Both the position numbers and the translations under genes were made by a program. Under the pieces are notes generated by a model. It saw only the letters and a program-made list of their open reading frames with translations, had not been told where the DNA came from and did no database searches. DNA of 64,000 bases, from the NCBI RefSeq assembly GCF_000969645.2, contig NZ_CP014222.1, forward strand, positions 1,240,001 to 1,304,000. The letters run 5' to 3'. Positions 1 to 9,100 of this stretch are shown here, piece by piece (positions within the stretch are counted from its first letter, which is position 1; each line of letters starts with the position of its first letter). Origin of the DNA: Janthinobacterium sp. B9-8 (GTDB lineage Bacteria; Pseudomonadota; Gammaproteobacteria; Burkholderiales; Chitinibacteraceae).

Positions 1-2
1 CC

Positions 3-350
3 CGTTCTGATGAATATATGGGCTATAGCATGGCTTTAATATTAACGGGAAGCGCTTTAGGTGCATGGCTAATAAATTGGGGGCTAAAATTTACGCGGGA
101 TAATTTATCTGCTGATCCAAATGGCCTGTATAGCAAGCAGCATGGTCTGATTCCATGGGGAAGGATTACTTTTATAAAAAGCTTTGGTTTAAGTAATCGC
201 AATGGGGAAGAGCTGCAAATCTCATTCTTGAATCATGATTCAGTATTGATCACTCACCGATGGCAAGTCGGTTTGTTCAGCAGTGTGGCTAAGTTCGCAG
301 AAATTTGCGAAGCGGGTTGCATTGAGTTTGGTCAGTTAAGGCCTGATTGA
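3..350 (+). CDS. C-terminal part of an unknown membrane protein (5' end outside the window)
   Basis: The reading frame is open from the window edge, so the real start is probably upstream; the first in-frame ATG is at 18 and has no visible ribosome binding site. A hydrophobic stretch near the start (about residues 3-22 from that ATG) looks like a membrane segment. It is followed by a soluble tail of about 85 residues with no motif I recognise. It could be the end of a small PH-like or membrane-anchored protein, but the function cannot be told from this fragment. Confidence 0.5.
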   Translation, partial: RSDEYMGYSMALILTGSALGAWLINWGLKFTRDNLSADPNGLYSKQHGLIPWGRITFIKSFGLSNRNGEELQISFLNHDSVLITHRWQVGLFSSVAKFAEICEAGCIEFGQLRPD

Positions 351-363
351 TGCCAGTCAGGCC
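340..363 (+). terminator. Possible intrinsic terminator after the first gene
   Basis: GGCCTGA pairs with TCAGGCC across a 10-base loop, and a short T-containing stretch follows. The stem overlaps the stop codon of the upstream gene. The T-tract is weak. Confidence 0.3.
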
Positions 364-369
364 GGTCTT

Positions 370-951
370 TCACTGGTGATTGTTTGTTTGTTCAGGGGAG
401 GAGGGCGTCTCTGCCAAATCCCGTTTCGCCCTTCTTTCCGTCATCTTGTTGTCGTAAGCGCTTTTATGGGCGATGTATAAGACGCGCTCTACTTCGGCGC
501 AGACATAGCCTTTTTGATCAATGAGTTGCACGGGGTAAACGCGGTCTATTTCTGGGGTGAGGGCGAGCAGGTCGCGGATTTCGGTGAGCTCGGATTCGTC
601 TACTTTAAATTCGGCCACTAGCGTGCCACGGCCTGGGCGCTTAAAGCGGATGGTGCCGCCTTTATCCCACACTACATAATCGTCCCCCAAATTAAAATAC
701 AAGATGCTCATATAAAACGGGTCGGTGGCAGCAAACATGCTGCCACCAAAAATCGTGCCATTGATATTGCGCGTCTTCCAATTAAGCGGCAGCTCCACGC
801 GGATATAGCGCACATCGGGGGATACGGCGGTCACTTTGCAGCCGGTGCGGCGAATGGCAGGGAACCAATTCAAGCCAAATTTCATCAGCTTTGCAACAAG
901 GCACGGGCGGGCGACGATATAGAGGACGATTTTTCTGAAGAAAGGCGACAT
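370..951 (-). CDS. DUF4442 / hotdog-fold thioesterase-like protein
   Basis: A protein of about 193 residues resembling the DUF4442 family, whose members have the hotdog fold of PaaI-type acyl-CoA thioesterases. The central stretch with NGTIFGGSMFAATDPFY looks like the helix and active-site loop of that fold. No experimentally known substrate can be assigned. The frame is open to a TTG at 990, but the ATG at 951 (MSPFFRK) is the likelier start. The last 30 or so residues are charged and look disordered. It stands alone, convergent with the gene to its left and 149 bp beyond the stop of the MerR gene. Confidence 0.7.
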   Translation of the reverse strand: MSPFFRKIVLYIVARPCLVAKLMKFGLNWFPAIRRTGCKVTAVSPDVRYIRVELPLNWKTRNINGTIFGGSMFAATDPFYMSILYFNLGDDYVVWDKGGTIRFKRPGRGTLVAEFKVDESELTEIRDLLALTPEIDRVYPVQLIDQKGYVCAEVERVLYIAHKSAYDNKMTERRAKRDLAETPSSPEQTNNHQ

Positions 952-1100
952 GCACAAGTCCGATGGGTGAGGTATGCGAAAAAAACCCAAATCTTAAAGC
1001 ACGGAAGGCTCAGAGCTACACGGAGAAAATCGGTAAACCGGCTTGGTTTTGTTCGCGATTTTCATGGGCGCCGGCTTTGGGCCTTGAGTGCGATGAGGTA

Positions 1101-1532
1101 CTAGCCTAAATGAGTATGCCGCTCCGGGGTATTGCTGACTTCCATATTGTTTAAGCCTTGCACAATCCCGCAGTCTTGTACTGCTTGCTCGCTCTGGCAC
1201 TGCTGTCTGAGCGTTTTAAGCTGTATTTCTAGCTTTAGTAGCTCTTGAATTCGGATGCTGACATGCTCGATATGCGCGTCGAGCAGGGTGTTTACCGAGT
1301 GGCAGTTGTCTTCGGGTTGATCCATGAGTTGCAACAGCGCACGGATTTCCTGATGTGTCATATCGAGCGCACGGCAGTTACGGATAAAACTTAAGCGCTC
1401 CAGATGCAGCTCACTGTAATCACGGTAATTGCCACTGGTGCGGGCGGGCTCGGGCAGTAGCGATTCCTTTTCATAATATCTGATGGTTTCCACCGTACAT
1501 TGTGCCGCTTGGGCGAGTTCACCAATTTTCAT
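1101..1532 (-). CDS. cadR: MerR-family metal-responsive regulator, CadR/PbrR type
   Basis: A 143-residue MerR-family activator. The N-terminal winged helix (residues 1-70, with TVETIRYYEKESLLP) binds DNA, and a long dimerisation helix follows. Cys77, Cys112 and Cys121 sit where CadR/PbrR regulators bind Cd(II), Pb(II) or Zn(II), and the tail carries His139 and His141. Such proteins normally distort the promoter of a P-type ATPase gene (cadA/zntA) and activate it when metal is bound. No such transporter gene adjoins it here, so its target is elsewhere or in the missing left flank. The start ATG is well placed for the family. Confidence 0.8.
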   Translation of the reverse strand: MKIGELAQAAQCTVETIRYYEKESLLPEPARTSGNYRDYSELHLERLSFIRNCRALDMTHQEIRALLQLMDQPEDNCHSVNTLLDAHIEHVSIRIQELLKLEIQLKTLRQQCQSEQAVQDCGIVQGLNNMEVSNTPERHTHLG

Positions 1533-1634
1533 TGCGTTCTCTGTGCTGGGTTTTGTATGGCGAGGTACTTTTTAAAAGGCAGGCCCGATTTCTGTTCTTT
1601 TATATGGGGCTATTTATCAGAAGTTAAATAGGGT

Positions 1635-1665
1635 TGCACTCAAAGACTTGCCTGTTCCTTGAGTG
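1635..1665. repeat. Short inverted repeat in the 249-bp gap between the MerR gene and tssE
   Basis: GCACTCAA (1635-1642) and TTGAGTGC (1658-1665) form a perfect 8-bp inverted repeat with a 15-base spacer. It could be a weak terminator for tssE or an operator for the MerR gene; neither is supported further. The rest of 1533-1781 shows nothing I recognise. Confidence 0.35.
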
Positions 1666-1781
1666 CGGAGATGGTATGAGGATGATTTTGTTGATGTTAT
1701 ATATGCAGATATGCAGCGGCGGCTAGTACGCCGCGCAGGGTGGGACGGGACTTTAGTGCCGCTTGCCGAAAAGGATTCGGT

Positions 1782-2267
1782 TTATCGATCCTGAATACGG
1801 TAAACATTGGATGACAATTGCAAAGTAGCATCAAAGCTAACGGGGGGGCGGTGTGGGTGTACTTTGAGCACGGCATCTACCCTAAAGCGTAAGTGTCGCT
1901 CTAATTCACGTGGCGCATCCAGACTGATTTTTACGCGCGTTAAGCGTGGCTCATGCCGCTCGATGGCGCGGCGCAGACGATCGCGCAGCATTTCTCTATC
2001 GTCCGGGTTGAGTAAGCTAATGCCGGATAAATCGGGAATACCAAATTGCAGCATCGAATCGTTGGCGAGCGGATAGGGCTCAAATAATTCCGGCATATCC
2101 ATAATGCGCGTATTGAGCAATGCTTCTAAATCACGCGCCAGAGCGCGGCGAAATTGTGGCAGCTCGAATAGCATCGCAGACGATGCGTGGCTGATATCTG
2201 GCTCGTTATCCAGTAGCCGGTCAAGTACAGAGGGTAGGGTAAGGGTCTGGCGGCGGGGCGTGCTCAT
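1782..2267 (-). CDS. tssE: T6SS baseplate protein TssE (gp25-like)
   Basis: A 161-residue gp25/gpW-fold protein, the T6SS equivalent of phage T4 gp25. It is part of the baseplate wedge that nucleates the TssBC sheath. Visible family traits are the N-terminal LPSVLDRLLDNEP segment, the NTRIMDMPELFEPYPL stretch and the conserved RLRRAIERHEPRL region. It is the last gene of the minus-strand tssJ-tssK-tssL-tssE group but lies about 105 bp beyond tssL. A hairpin with a T-run separates it from tssL, so it may also be transcribed separately. Confidence 0.93.
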   Translation of the reverse strand: MSTPRRQTLTLPSVLDRLLDNEPDISHASSAMLFELPQFRRALARDLEALLNTRIMDMPELFEPYPLANDSMLQFGIPDLSGISLLNPDDREMLRDRLRRAIERHEPRLTRVKISLDAPRELERHLRFRVDAVLKVHPHRPPVSFDATLQLSSNVYRIQDR

Positions 2268-2331
2268 AATGGCCTATCTAATTCCTATGTGTTTTGCAGG
2301 AGCGATCGGGCAAAACGGGAACTGTAAATGC

Positions 2332-2356
2332 AAAAAAGGGCGGGTTTAAGCCGCCC
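2332..2356 (-). terminator. Intrinsic terminator/attenuator between tssL and tssE
   Basis: Read on the minus strand, GGGCGG and CCGCCC form a stem with a 7-base loop and are followed by six T. It lies between the stop of tssL and the start of tssE, so it would lower read-through into tssE. Confidence 0.65.
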
Positions 2357-2371
2357 TGTCTGTGGTGGGGC

Positions 2372-3067
2372 TTAGCCAATCACTTTGCCGAGCTCTTGGG
2401 CTAGCAACAAGCGATAGGCAATAAAAATCCCTGCACCTACTAGAGCCAATAGTGCGAAATACAGCCAAAGCGGCAATTCATGGCGTACAAAGGCTTGAAA
2501 GCGCTGTGGCAGCTTCCAGTTAGGGGCGAAATCAGCTTTGCCGCCCCTGACTTGCTGAATTTCTTGGCCTACACGGGCGGTTAAGTAGCCGAGTTTTTCC
2601 TGGCCTTCGAGCAGGTATTTACCTTGGAAACCCAATAAAAGGCAGGTGTGGAACACTTCCATGGCCTCGAAATTATTATTGGGATCGCGGCGTAATACTT
2701 CCAAGCGATCAAAGAAACCTTCACCCGCCAAATGCTCGCCAAAAATGCGTAGTTGCAATGGCATGCGTTCCCATTCTTCGCGCAGGCTAAATTCTGATGA
2801 AAGAATAATTTCATCCATCAAAGCACAAAAAGCATATTTTGCTTCGTTGATGCCGGGTACTTCTTTGCCAAAGTTGCGGGCATTTTTTTCAAACTGGGCG
2901 AGGAAATGATCGACGCGGCGGTTGAATTCAGCGGCGCTGCTCGGGGCGTTGCCGTCTCTGAGTAAAAACAGCAGATAAACACCGTCTTCTAGTAACTCAC
3001 GCAGGCTGGGGGCGGATGGCTTGGCAACGGCCAGCGGATGCGCTTCTGTAGTAGCAGTTTGACTCAT
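2372..3067 (-). CDS. tssL: T6SS inner-membrane protein TssL (DotU/IcmH)
   Basis: A 231-residue DotU-family protein. It has a cytoplasmic helical domain (LREL, VYLLFLLRDG near residue 30, and the family segment KYAFCALMDEIIL near residue 108). A single C-terminal membrane anchor covers about residues 200-222. With TssJ and TssM it forms the trans-envelope complex. There is no C-terminal OmpA/peptidoglycan-binding extension as in some TssL proteins. That fits a system that uses a separate cell-wall enzyme, here the M15 peptidase gene next to tssM. Its start lies 9 bp after the tssK stop. Confidence 0.95.
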   Translation of the reverse strand: MSQTATTEAHPLAVAKPSAPSLRELLEDGVYLLFLLRDGNAPSSAAEFNRRVDHFLAQFEKNARNFGKEVPGINEAKYAFCALMDEIILSSEFSLREEWERMPLQLRIFGEHLAGEGFFDRLEVLRRDPNNNFEAMEVFHTCLLLGFQGKYLLEGQEKLGYLTARVGQEIQQVRGGKADFAPNWKLPQRFQAFVRHELPLWLYFALLALVGAGIFIAYRLLLAQELGKVIG

Positions 3068-3076
3068 TTTTTAATC

Positions 3077-4426
3077 TCAGCGAAAGACAGCAATTAGCTC
3101 AATTTTTAAATCCGACAACGATTGCGGAACATAAATACAAATGCTGCGTGATTGCAACATGCGTTGATAAATATCGCCCCTAGGCTCAAAAGCGAAATAT
3201 TGATTACCCACGCGAATAGGAATGGCAGAAGGCGTTTGAGCTGCGTAAGAAATGCTTACACCGCGCATGGCCGAGTTCAAAATCTTATCCACATCATCTG
3301 GCGCGCCAATTTTGAATTTAAGCGGCACGGTTTCGATGATGTTGACTGCTGATTGTTCGCTCTGGATCGATAGATAGAAATCGACATTCTCAAGGAAACG
3401 ATCGCTCTCGAGTCGGCCGATATGGAAGGAAGGCTTCGGTGATGTGAGCGGGATCACAGCATAACGCGCTGAAATCACGGTATCGAGCAGCTCACGAATC
3501 TGTACATCCAGCACCAGCAGGCTTTCGTGCAAGGCGTCGTGACGATAGATCGGAATATCGGCCAGCGTATAAACCGATGAGAATGTTTGTAATTCGCCAC
3601 AAAATTCGGCCAAGGCACGATAAAGCTCTTCAGGGTGAAGTGGCTCACATTTTACTAAGTGATTGATACGGGCAAAGTTGCGGTTCACCGTATGTAGCAG
3701 CCAGAAAGAAGCGATATCGGTGGTGCCATATTCCATCACATTCTTGGCGCGCTCGCGGTGAGCACCGGCCAGGGCCTGGCTTTTCACCAGCAAAATATCT
3801 AATAGGCGGCGCAGATTCTGGCTGAGCTCGGGAATGGCGCTGACGGTGGTGGCAGGCGGGTAAAAGCCTGCGCCTAAGGACCACTGGCCGGTGGCGTCTT
3901 TTACTAAACGCCCGAGTGGCACAGCTTCATAACCATCGCGGTTTTCTTCTTCCACCATCAGGCGGACATCCAGCTCCAGCGTGGTGAGATCTGCTTCTAA
4001 GGCCTGCGTAAATAAATCGGCCACACCTTGGTGAGCGCTACGGTAGCGGGTAGAGCGCGAGGCGGTGTTTTCGTTGGTTTGTGTGTTGCCACCATAGGGT
4101 TGCAGCTCGGCAAGGCAAGCATAAAGCGTGGTGCTTACTCCGACTTGCGGCAAGTCATTCAGGTTGCGTGATAGTGGCAGTGGCTCGGATTGCGGAGCCT
4201 GGAATAAGCTGCCGTCTCTGAATAGCAGCGAGAGCGAATCTAAACGAACTTGCCCGCCACGCAGGGCGACTTCATCAATCTGAAACTTCTGCAAACCCCA
4301 GCTATGGCGGCTGAGCAAATTACGGATTTCGGCTTGTTGGTAATCTTGTAGTAAAGATTGCTGCTGGAAATGCTGCGGGCGAAGGAACATTCCTTCGCCC
4401 CATAAAACACGTTTTGCTTTCAACAT
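3077..4426 (-). CDS. tssK: T6SS baseplate protein TssK
   Basis: A 449-residue TssK, the trimeric adaptor that docks the baseplate (TssEFG) on the TssJLM membrane complex. The diagnostic N-terminus is present (RVLWGEGMFLRPQHFQQQ), as is the usual length. I chose the ATG at 4426, which has GGAG eight bases upstream. The frame also has a TTG at 4444 that adds six residues. The gene lies between tssJ and tssL in the same orientation. Confidence 0.95.
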   Translation of the reverse strand: MLKAKRVLWGEGMFLRPQHFQQQSLLQDYQQAEIRNLLSRHSWGLQKFQIDEVALRGGQVRLDSLSLLFRDGSLFQAPQSEPLPLSRNLNDLPQVGVSTTLYACLAELQPYGGNTQTNENTASRSTRYRSAHQGVADLFTQALEADLTTLELDVRLMVEEENRDGYEAVPLGRLVKDATGQWSLGAGFYPPATTVSAIPELSQNLRRLLDILLVKSQALAGAHRERAKNVMEYGTTDIASFWLLHTVNRNFARINHLVKCEPLHPEELYRALAEFCGELQTFSSVYTLADIPIYRHDALHESLLVLDVQIRELLDTVISARYAVIPLTSPKPSFHIGRLESDRFLENVDFYLSIQSEQSAVNIIETVPLKFKIGAPDDVDKILNSAMRGVSISYAAQTPSAIPIRVGNQYFAFEPRGDIYQRMLQSRSICIYVPQSLSDLKIELIAVFR

Positions 4427-4487
4427 AGGGTAATACTCCGGCAAGCCGCTGCCTCAGTGCAAACGGCTGACCTCAATAGATAGAAAT

Positions 4488-5054
4488 TTACTTGGTTTTT
4501 GGCGCTGGTTTTTTGTGGCTAAAGCCGCAGTCTGCTTTAAATGAAGCAGATTGACCTGGGATCAGCTGAGCCTTAGGGCGGATCACTTGCAAGTAGCAAT
4601 CTTGAGCCTTAAAGCTAAATTCTTTCTCGTCACGCACATCTTCTGCATTCACTAGTACGCGCCAGAACTGGGAATCAGGCTTGCGGAAAAACCCAACCAC
4701 GCCGATGTATTTGGCTTCTTCTAAAATTTTGTCGTCCAGAGTAACGGTTTTGCCTGGCAGCAAAACAAATTCATTTTGCGAAATAAGCGAGCTGCCAAGT
4801 AACTCAGCATCTGTTTTGCCGCTGGCCAAAGAATCAAAAGTGAGCCGGTTGAATTCTTCAAGTCCTTTAAGCTGATACAGCCTAAGTACCAAAGATAAAG
4901 GTCGGCCGCTGGAATCACGGTTGAGTGATGGCTCTGCTTCGCCCTGAATCTTGAATGGCTTAGGTCCACTGCTGGCGCAAGCAGTAAAGAGAAGCAGGCA
5001 AGACATCATCAATATGATTTTGGCGTGTTTTTTGATTGAATTAATTGGCATCAT
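4488..5054 (-). CDS. tssJ: T6SS outer-membrane lipoprotein TssJ
   Basis: A 188-residue lipoprotein. The signal peptide ends in the lipobox LFTAC at about residues 22-26, so the mature protein is anchored by lipid to the outer membrane. The domain that follows has the TssJ pattern (LVLRLYQLK, then LLPGKTVTLDD, then VGVVGFFRKPDSQFWRV). TssJ recruits the periplasmic C-terminus of TssM. It is the first gene of the minus-strand tssJKLE group and is divergent from tagX-tssM. The tail is basic (HKKPAPKTK). Confidence 0.93.
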   Translation of the reverse strand: MMPINSIKKHAKIILMMSCLLLFTACASSGPKPFKIQGEAEPSLNRDSSGRPLSLVLRLYQLKGLEEFNRLTFDSLASGKTDAELLGSSLISQNEFVLLPGKTVTLDDKILEEAKYIGVVGFFRKPDSQFWRVLVNAEDVRDEKEFSFKAQDCYLQVIRPKAQLIPGQSASFKADCGFSHKKPAPKTK

Positions 5055-5264
5055 CTTTTGTTTTTTGACTAAAAATGTTTAAAAAATGGCGAGATCAGCG
5101 GGGCCGAAAATTAAGTCATTACCACTTGAGGATGCAGATATATAACACGAGAACGCATAGCGTGCATGGGCAATAAGAACCATTGGTAAAATAAGTTGAT
5201 GAGTTATGCTTTTGCTTTGCTTAAGGGTAGAATAACGCCTCAGTAAGTATCCGAGGTTCTGGTT
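5055..5264. promoter_or_regulatory. Divergent promoter region between tssJ and tagX
   Basis: About 210 bp of AT-rich DNA separates the two divergent T6SS transcripts and must hold promoters for both. I could not define convincing -35/-10 pairs or operator sites by eye. Confidence 0.45.
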
Positions 5265-6122
5265 TTGTTTGCTATCTTTATGATTTTAATAGTAATATTT
5301 TTCGTATTGGCTTGGGTTGGCTGGTATTTTTTTGTGCGTGATCCGGGCAGAAAAATAGTATTGAAAGAAAATAAGGTAAAACCCGCGGGTTGTGAGGATG
5401 CAACAAAAAAGAAGAGAAAAGATGTTGTAAGTATTTCACCCGATGTGCCTGAACGTAAAGAATCTTTATTAAGTCGGTATTTCCTGCATAGAAAAATGAA
5501 ATTAAGTCTGCTGCCTCTGGCCAGTCTTGTTTTGGTTCTACTGGTTGTTGGTATCACATTACGTTTTAACTCACGGCATGCCATTGCGCCTTTTTTGCCT
5601 CAGGAATATAGCCAGGTTGCTCATATACAAGGGACGTTTACAGAAGCAAAACTTGAGCCGCCTCCTGCTTTGCCTCCCGAAGTGTTTATTAATGCAGCCG
5701 CTGCAGCTGCCCGCCCCGGTATTGCTACCGCAGACCGAGATTGGAGCAAGCTGGATCCTCATTTTGTGCAGACGGTTTTGCAGATTATGAAAAAGATGGC
5801 GGAGCGGGGTTATCCAATGGCGCTGCTTGAAGGCTATCGCAGCCCGGAGCGCCAGGATGGTTTGGCTACTCAGGCAACGGTGGTTACCAAGGCAAAAGGC
5901 GGGCAAAGCAAGCATCAATATGGTTTGGCGGTGGATTTAGCGCCAATGAAAGATGGAAAAATTATTATTTCAGAGCGTGATAAGTGGGCTTTTGAGGCTT
6001 ATCAGGCGCTGGGTGAAGAAGCCGTTGCTGCGGGGCTGACGTGGGGCGGAGTTTGGTCATTTAAAGACTATGGGCATATCGAAAAGGCGGGCTCTTTAGC
6101 CGCTTTAATGCGAAATAAGTAA
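5265..6122 (+). CDS. tagX: T6SS-associated M15-type peptidoglycan peptidase (TagX-like)
   Basis: A 285-residue protein with two N-terminal hydrophobic segments (about residues 2-24 and 73-93) and a C-terminal M15/VanY-like peptidase domain. The zinc site is visible: SKHQYGLAVDLAP supplies His and Asp at about 217-225 and GHIE supplies the second His near 271. TagX of Acinetobacter is a zinc L,D-endopeptidase of this type, needed to open the cell wall for T6SS assembly; I infer the same role here. It stands directly before tssM. The start is a TTG with GAGG upstream; an ATG at 5280 is the alternative. Confidence 0.8.
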   Translation: MFAIFMILIVIFFVLAWVGWYFFVRDPGRKIVLKENKVKPAGCEDATKKKRKDVVSISPDVPERKESLLSRYFLHRKMKLSLLPLASLVLVLLVVGITLRFNSRHAIAPFLPQEYSQVAHIQGTFTEAKLEPPPALPPEVFINAAAAAARPGIATADRDWSKLDPHFVQTVLQIMKKMAERGYPMALLEGYRSPERQDGLATQATVVTKAKGGQSKHQYGLAVDLAPMKDGKIIISERDKWAFEAYQALGEEAVAAGLTWGGVWSFKDYGHIEKAGSLAALMRNK

Positions 6123-6151
6123 TTCTTGTAGTTCATTTTGTATGGAGATTC

Positions 6152-9100
6152 ATGTTCATGAAGCATTGGCTGCGTAACGCCAAAGTCACGTCAGCAATCG
6201 GGTTTTTAATCTTGATTGGTTTGATCTGGTTTTTAGGTCCATGGTTTGGATTGAAAACAGCAGAAGTTCGTTTTGGCTGGATCTTCGCTGTGATGTTGCT
6301 GTGGGTCTTTACCCTGCTGGTTGGCAAATTAATTGCGAATCGTGCCGGGGGCCTGATCGAAAAAATGCTGCTCAAACAAGCAGATGACGCTGTGATTGGC
6401 GCCAGCGTGGATAAGCGGGCCGAGGTTAATCTCTTGCGCCAGCGCATGCTGGGCGCGATTGATACACTCAAAACCTCGCAACTGGGCAAATCGCGTGGCA
6501 ATGCGGCACTGTATGAATTGCCGTGGTACATGATTATTGGCCATCCTGCTGCCGGTAAAAGCTCGGCTATTTTGCAATCCGGCCTGACATTCCCATTTAG
6601 CGATAAAGGCGGTGTGCAAGGGGTAGGCGGCACGCGCAATTGTGATTGGTTCTTTTCTACCGAAGGCGTGTTGCTCGATACCGCGGGGCGCTATGCCACG
6701 CAGACCGAAGATCGCGTGGAATGGCTGGAATTTTTAAAATTACTGAAACGCCATCGCTCTAAAGCGCCGGTGAACGGTATTTTGGTGACGATCAGCCTGC
6801 CAGAGTTGGCTCAACATCATTCCGAAGGCTTTGCGCTGTACGCTCGCCAGATTCGTGAACGTATTCATGAAATTGAAGCCACTTTTGGCCTGCAAGTACC
6901 GATTTATCTGATTTTTACCAAGCTCGATTTACTGGGTGGCTTTTCGCAGTTTTTTGAAGAAATGGCTGAAGAAGAGCGCCATCGGGTATGGGGCGCAACG
7001 CTGAGCGCAGAGCAAGGCTCGGGCTTTGATGCCAGCCATGTGGTGAGCATGCAGTTTGATGCCATGTACCGTGGTTTGGTGCAAATTGGCGAAGAAAAGC
7101 TCGCTGCGCATCGCGGTAATCAGAATAAACCCGCTTTCTTTGCGTTTCCGATTGAGTTTCATGCTTTGAAAGAAGCGGTGACTAAGTTTGTTAAGCTGCT
7201 GCAAGAAGAAGACCCTTACCATGCACGCCCTTTGCTGCGCGGCTTTTATTTCTCCAGCGCTTTGCAAGAGGGAATTCCGCGTATCGGTGCGGCAACCCAT
7301 GTATCTAATCAGTTCGATTTAAGCCGTCAGGGCTTTGATGCACGCCAGGTGCCTGCGTCATACAGCTATTTCCTGCGTGATCTATTCAGAGAAGTGGTTT
7401 TCCCGGATCAGCATTTGGTTTCGCGCCAGACGCGTCCGGCGGGTAGCCGTTGGCGCATGGTGGGCATGGTGTCTGGCCTATCTGCACTGGCGCTTTGTGC
7501 TGGGCTTTGGACTTGGTCGTATATCGGCAATCAGAAGCTGATGGCGACGGTAGCAAGTGACCGGATTGCCGCACAAAAGCTGGCATCGTCCGGCCAGCTC
7601 TACGATAAGTTGATGTCGCTGGGTATTTTACAAAAGCGGATTGAAGAATTGCAGTCGTATCGCAAAGAAGGTCATCCGTGGCAGGTTGGTTTAGGGCTGT
7701 ATCAGGGTAAGGAATTAGAAGCAGCACTGCGCAAAGAGTATTTTGCGGGTTTAAAGGAGTCGATGCTGGTTCCGGTGAAAAAGAATCTTGAGTTGTCGCT
7801 TGAGCAGCTGGCTTCAAACCAGCCTGCAGAGCCTGCTCCTGCACCCGCTGTTGTTGCGCCAACGCCTACACCAACGCCCACTCCCACACCTGCGCCTGTA
7901 GCGCCTAAGCCCGCAGAGCCTACACCACCTAAAGAGCCAGTAAAAAAACGTGCACCTGCGCCGCATAAAAAAGGCCTGCCGAATATCCAGCTAAGTGCTT
8001 GGCATATTCCGCAGCGTGCAACGGCTTTAACCGTAAAAGAAACACCACCGGAAGCCAGCCCAGCCGTGCAGCCTAAGCTGGATCAGGGTTATAACGCGCT
8101 GAAAACCTATCTGATGTTGCATGATCGGTCCCGTATGGACGAAGCCCATCTGACCGATCAGATTCCGCGTTACTGGCGCAGTTGGCTAGAGGCAAATAAA
8201 GGCAATCGTAGCAATGAAGAAGTGATTGCTGCGGCAGAGCGTTTGGTGGCGTTTTATGTCAGCCAGATCAAAGAGCCGGATTTACCTTTAATTAGCAACG
8301 ATGAAAAAACGGTTGCCGCTGCGCGTGAAGTATTACGTGCCTCGCTGAAGCGTTTAAGTGCCACAGAGCGTGTTTATAACGAAATTAAAGCACGTGCTAA
8401 TACCCGCTTTGCCCCGTTGACTGTGCCGCGCATTTTGAATAATAAAAATGGCGATGTGATTGCGGGTAGCCAGATGGTGGCAGGTGCATTTACCCGTGAA
8501 GCCTGGGATAACTTTATCCGTAATTCGATTGACGAAGCCAGCAAGGGCGAAGTGAAGAGCGATGACTGGGTATTGGCGTCTTCGGTACAGGATAACTTGG
8601 GCCGGGATGGCAATATCGAGAAAAACAGGGCCGATCTGGAAGCGCTTTACCGGCTTGAATATGCCGCAGAGTGGAAGAAATTCTTGCAAGGCATTGTGAT
8701 TCGCGATTTCAACGATCTGCCTTTCGCAGGGAATGCAATCGGTCAATTAGCTGATATGCAGAACTCCCCTGTGAAGCTTATTCTGGCACGCGCTGCATTT
8801 GAAACTGCTTGGGATAATCCATCCGAGCTTTCACGCAAGCTGGAAAACGCCAAGCAATCGGTATTGGAAAAAACCACTGCACTACTTAAAGGGACTAATC
8901 AGCCTGCTGTTGCAAATGCCGCAGAATTAGGCGAAGTGGGTAAGCAGTTTGCTGGCATTACCCGTTTAGTTCAGGCCGATAGTGCAGGAGCTGCGCCGAT
9001 TAATAGTTACCTGGAGCAACTGGGTAAGCTCAAAGGCAAAATGAATCAGATTGCCAGCAGCGATGAGCCCGGTGCGCAAGCGCGTCCTTTAGTGCAAGCC

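Noticed and set aside
7858..7890. Sequence error or phase-variable tract in the PT repeat of tssM
   Set aside because: The frame stays open on both sides and the unit is six bases long, so copy changes would not shift the frame.
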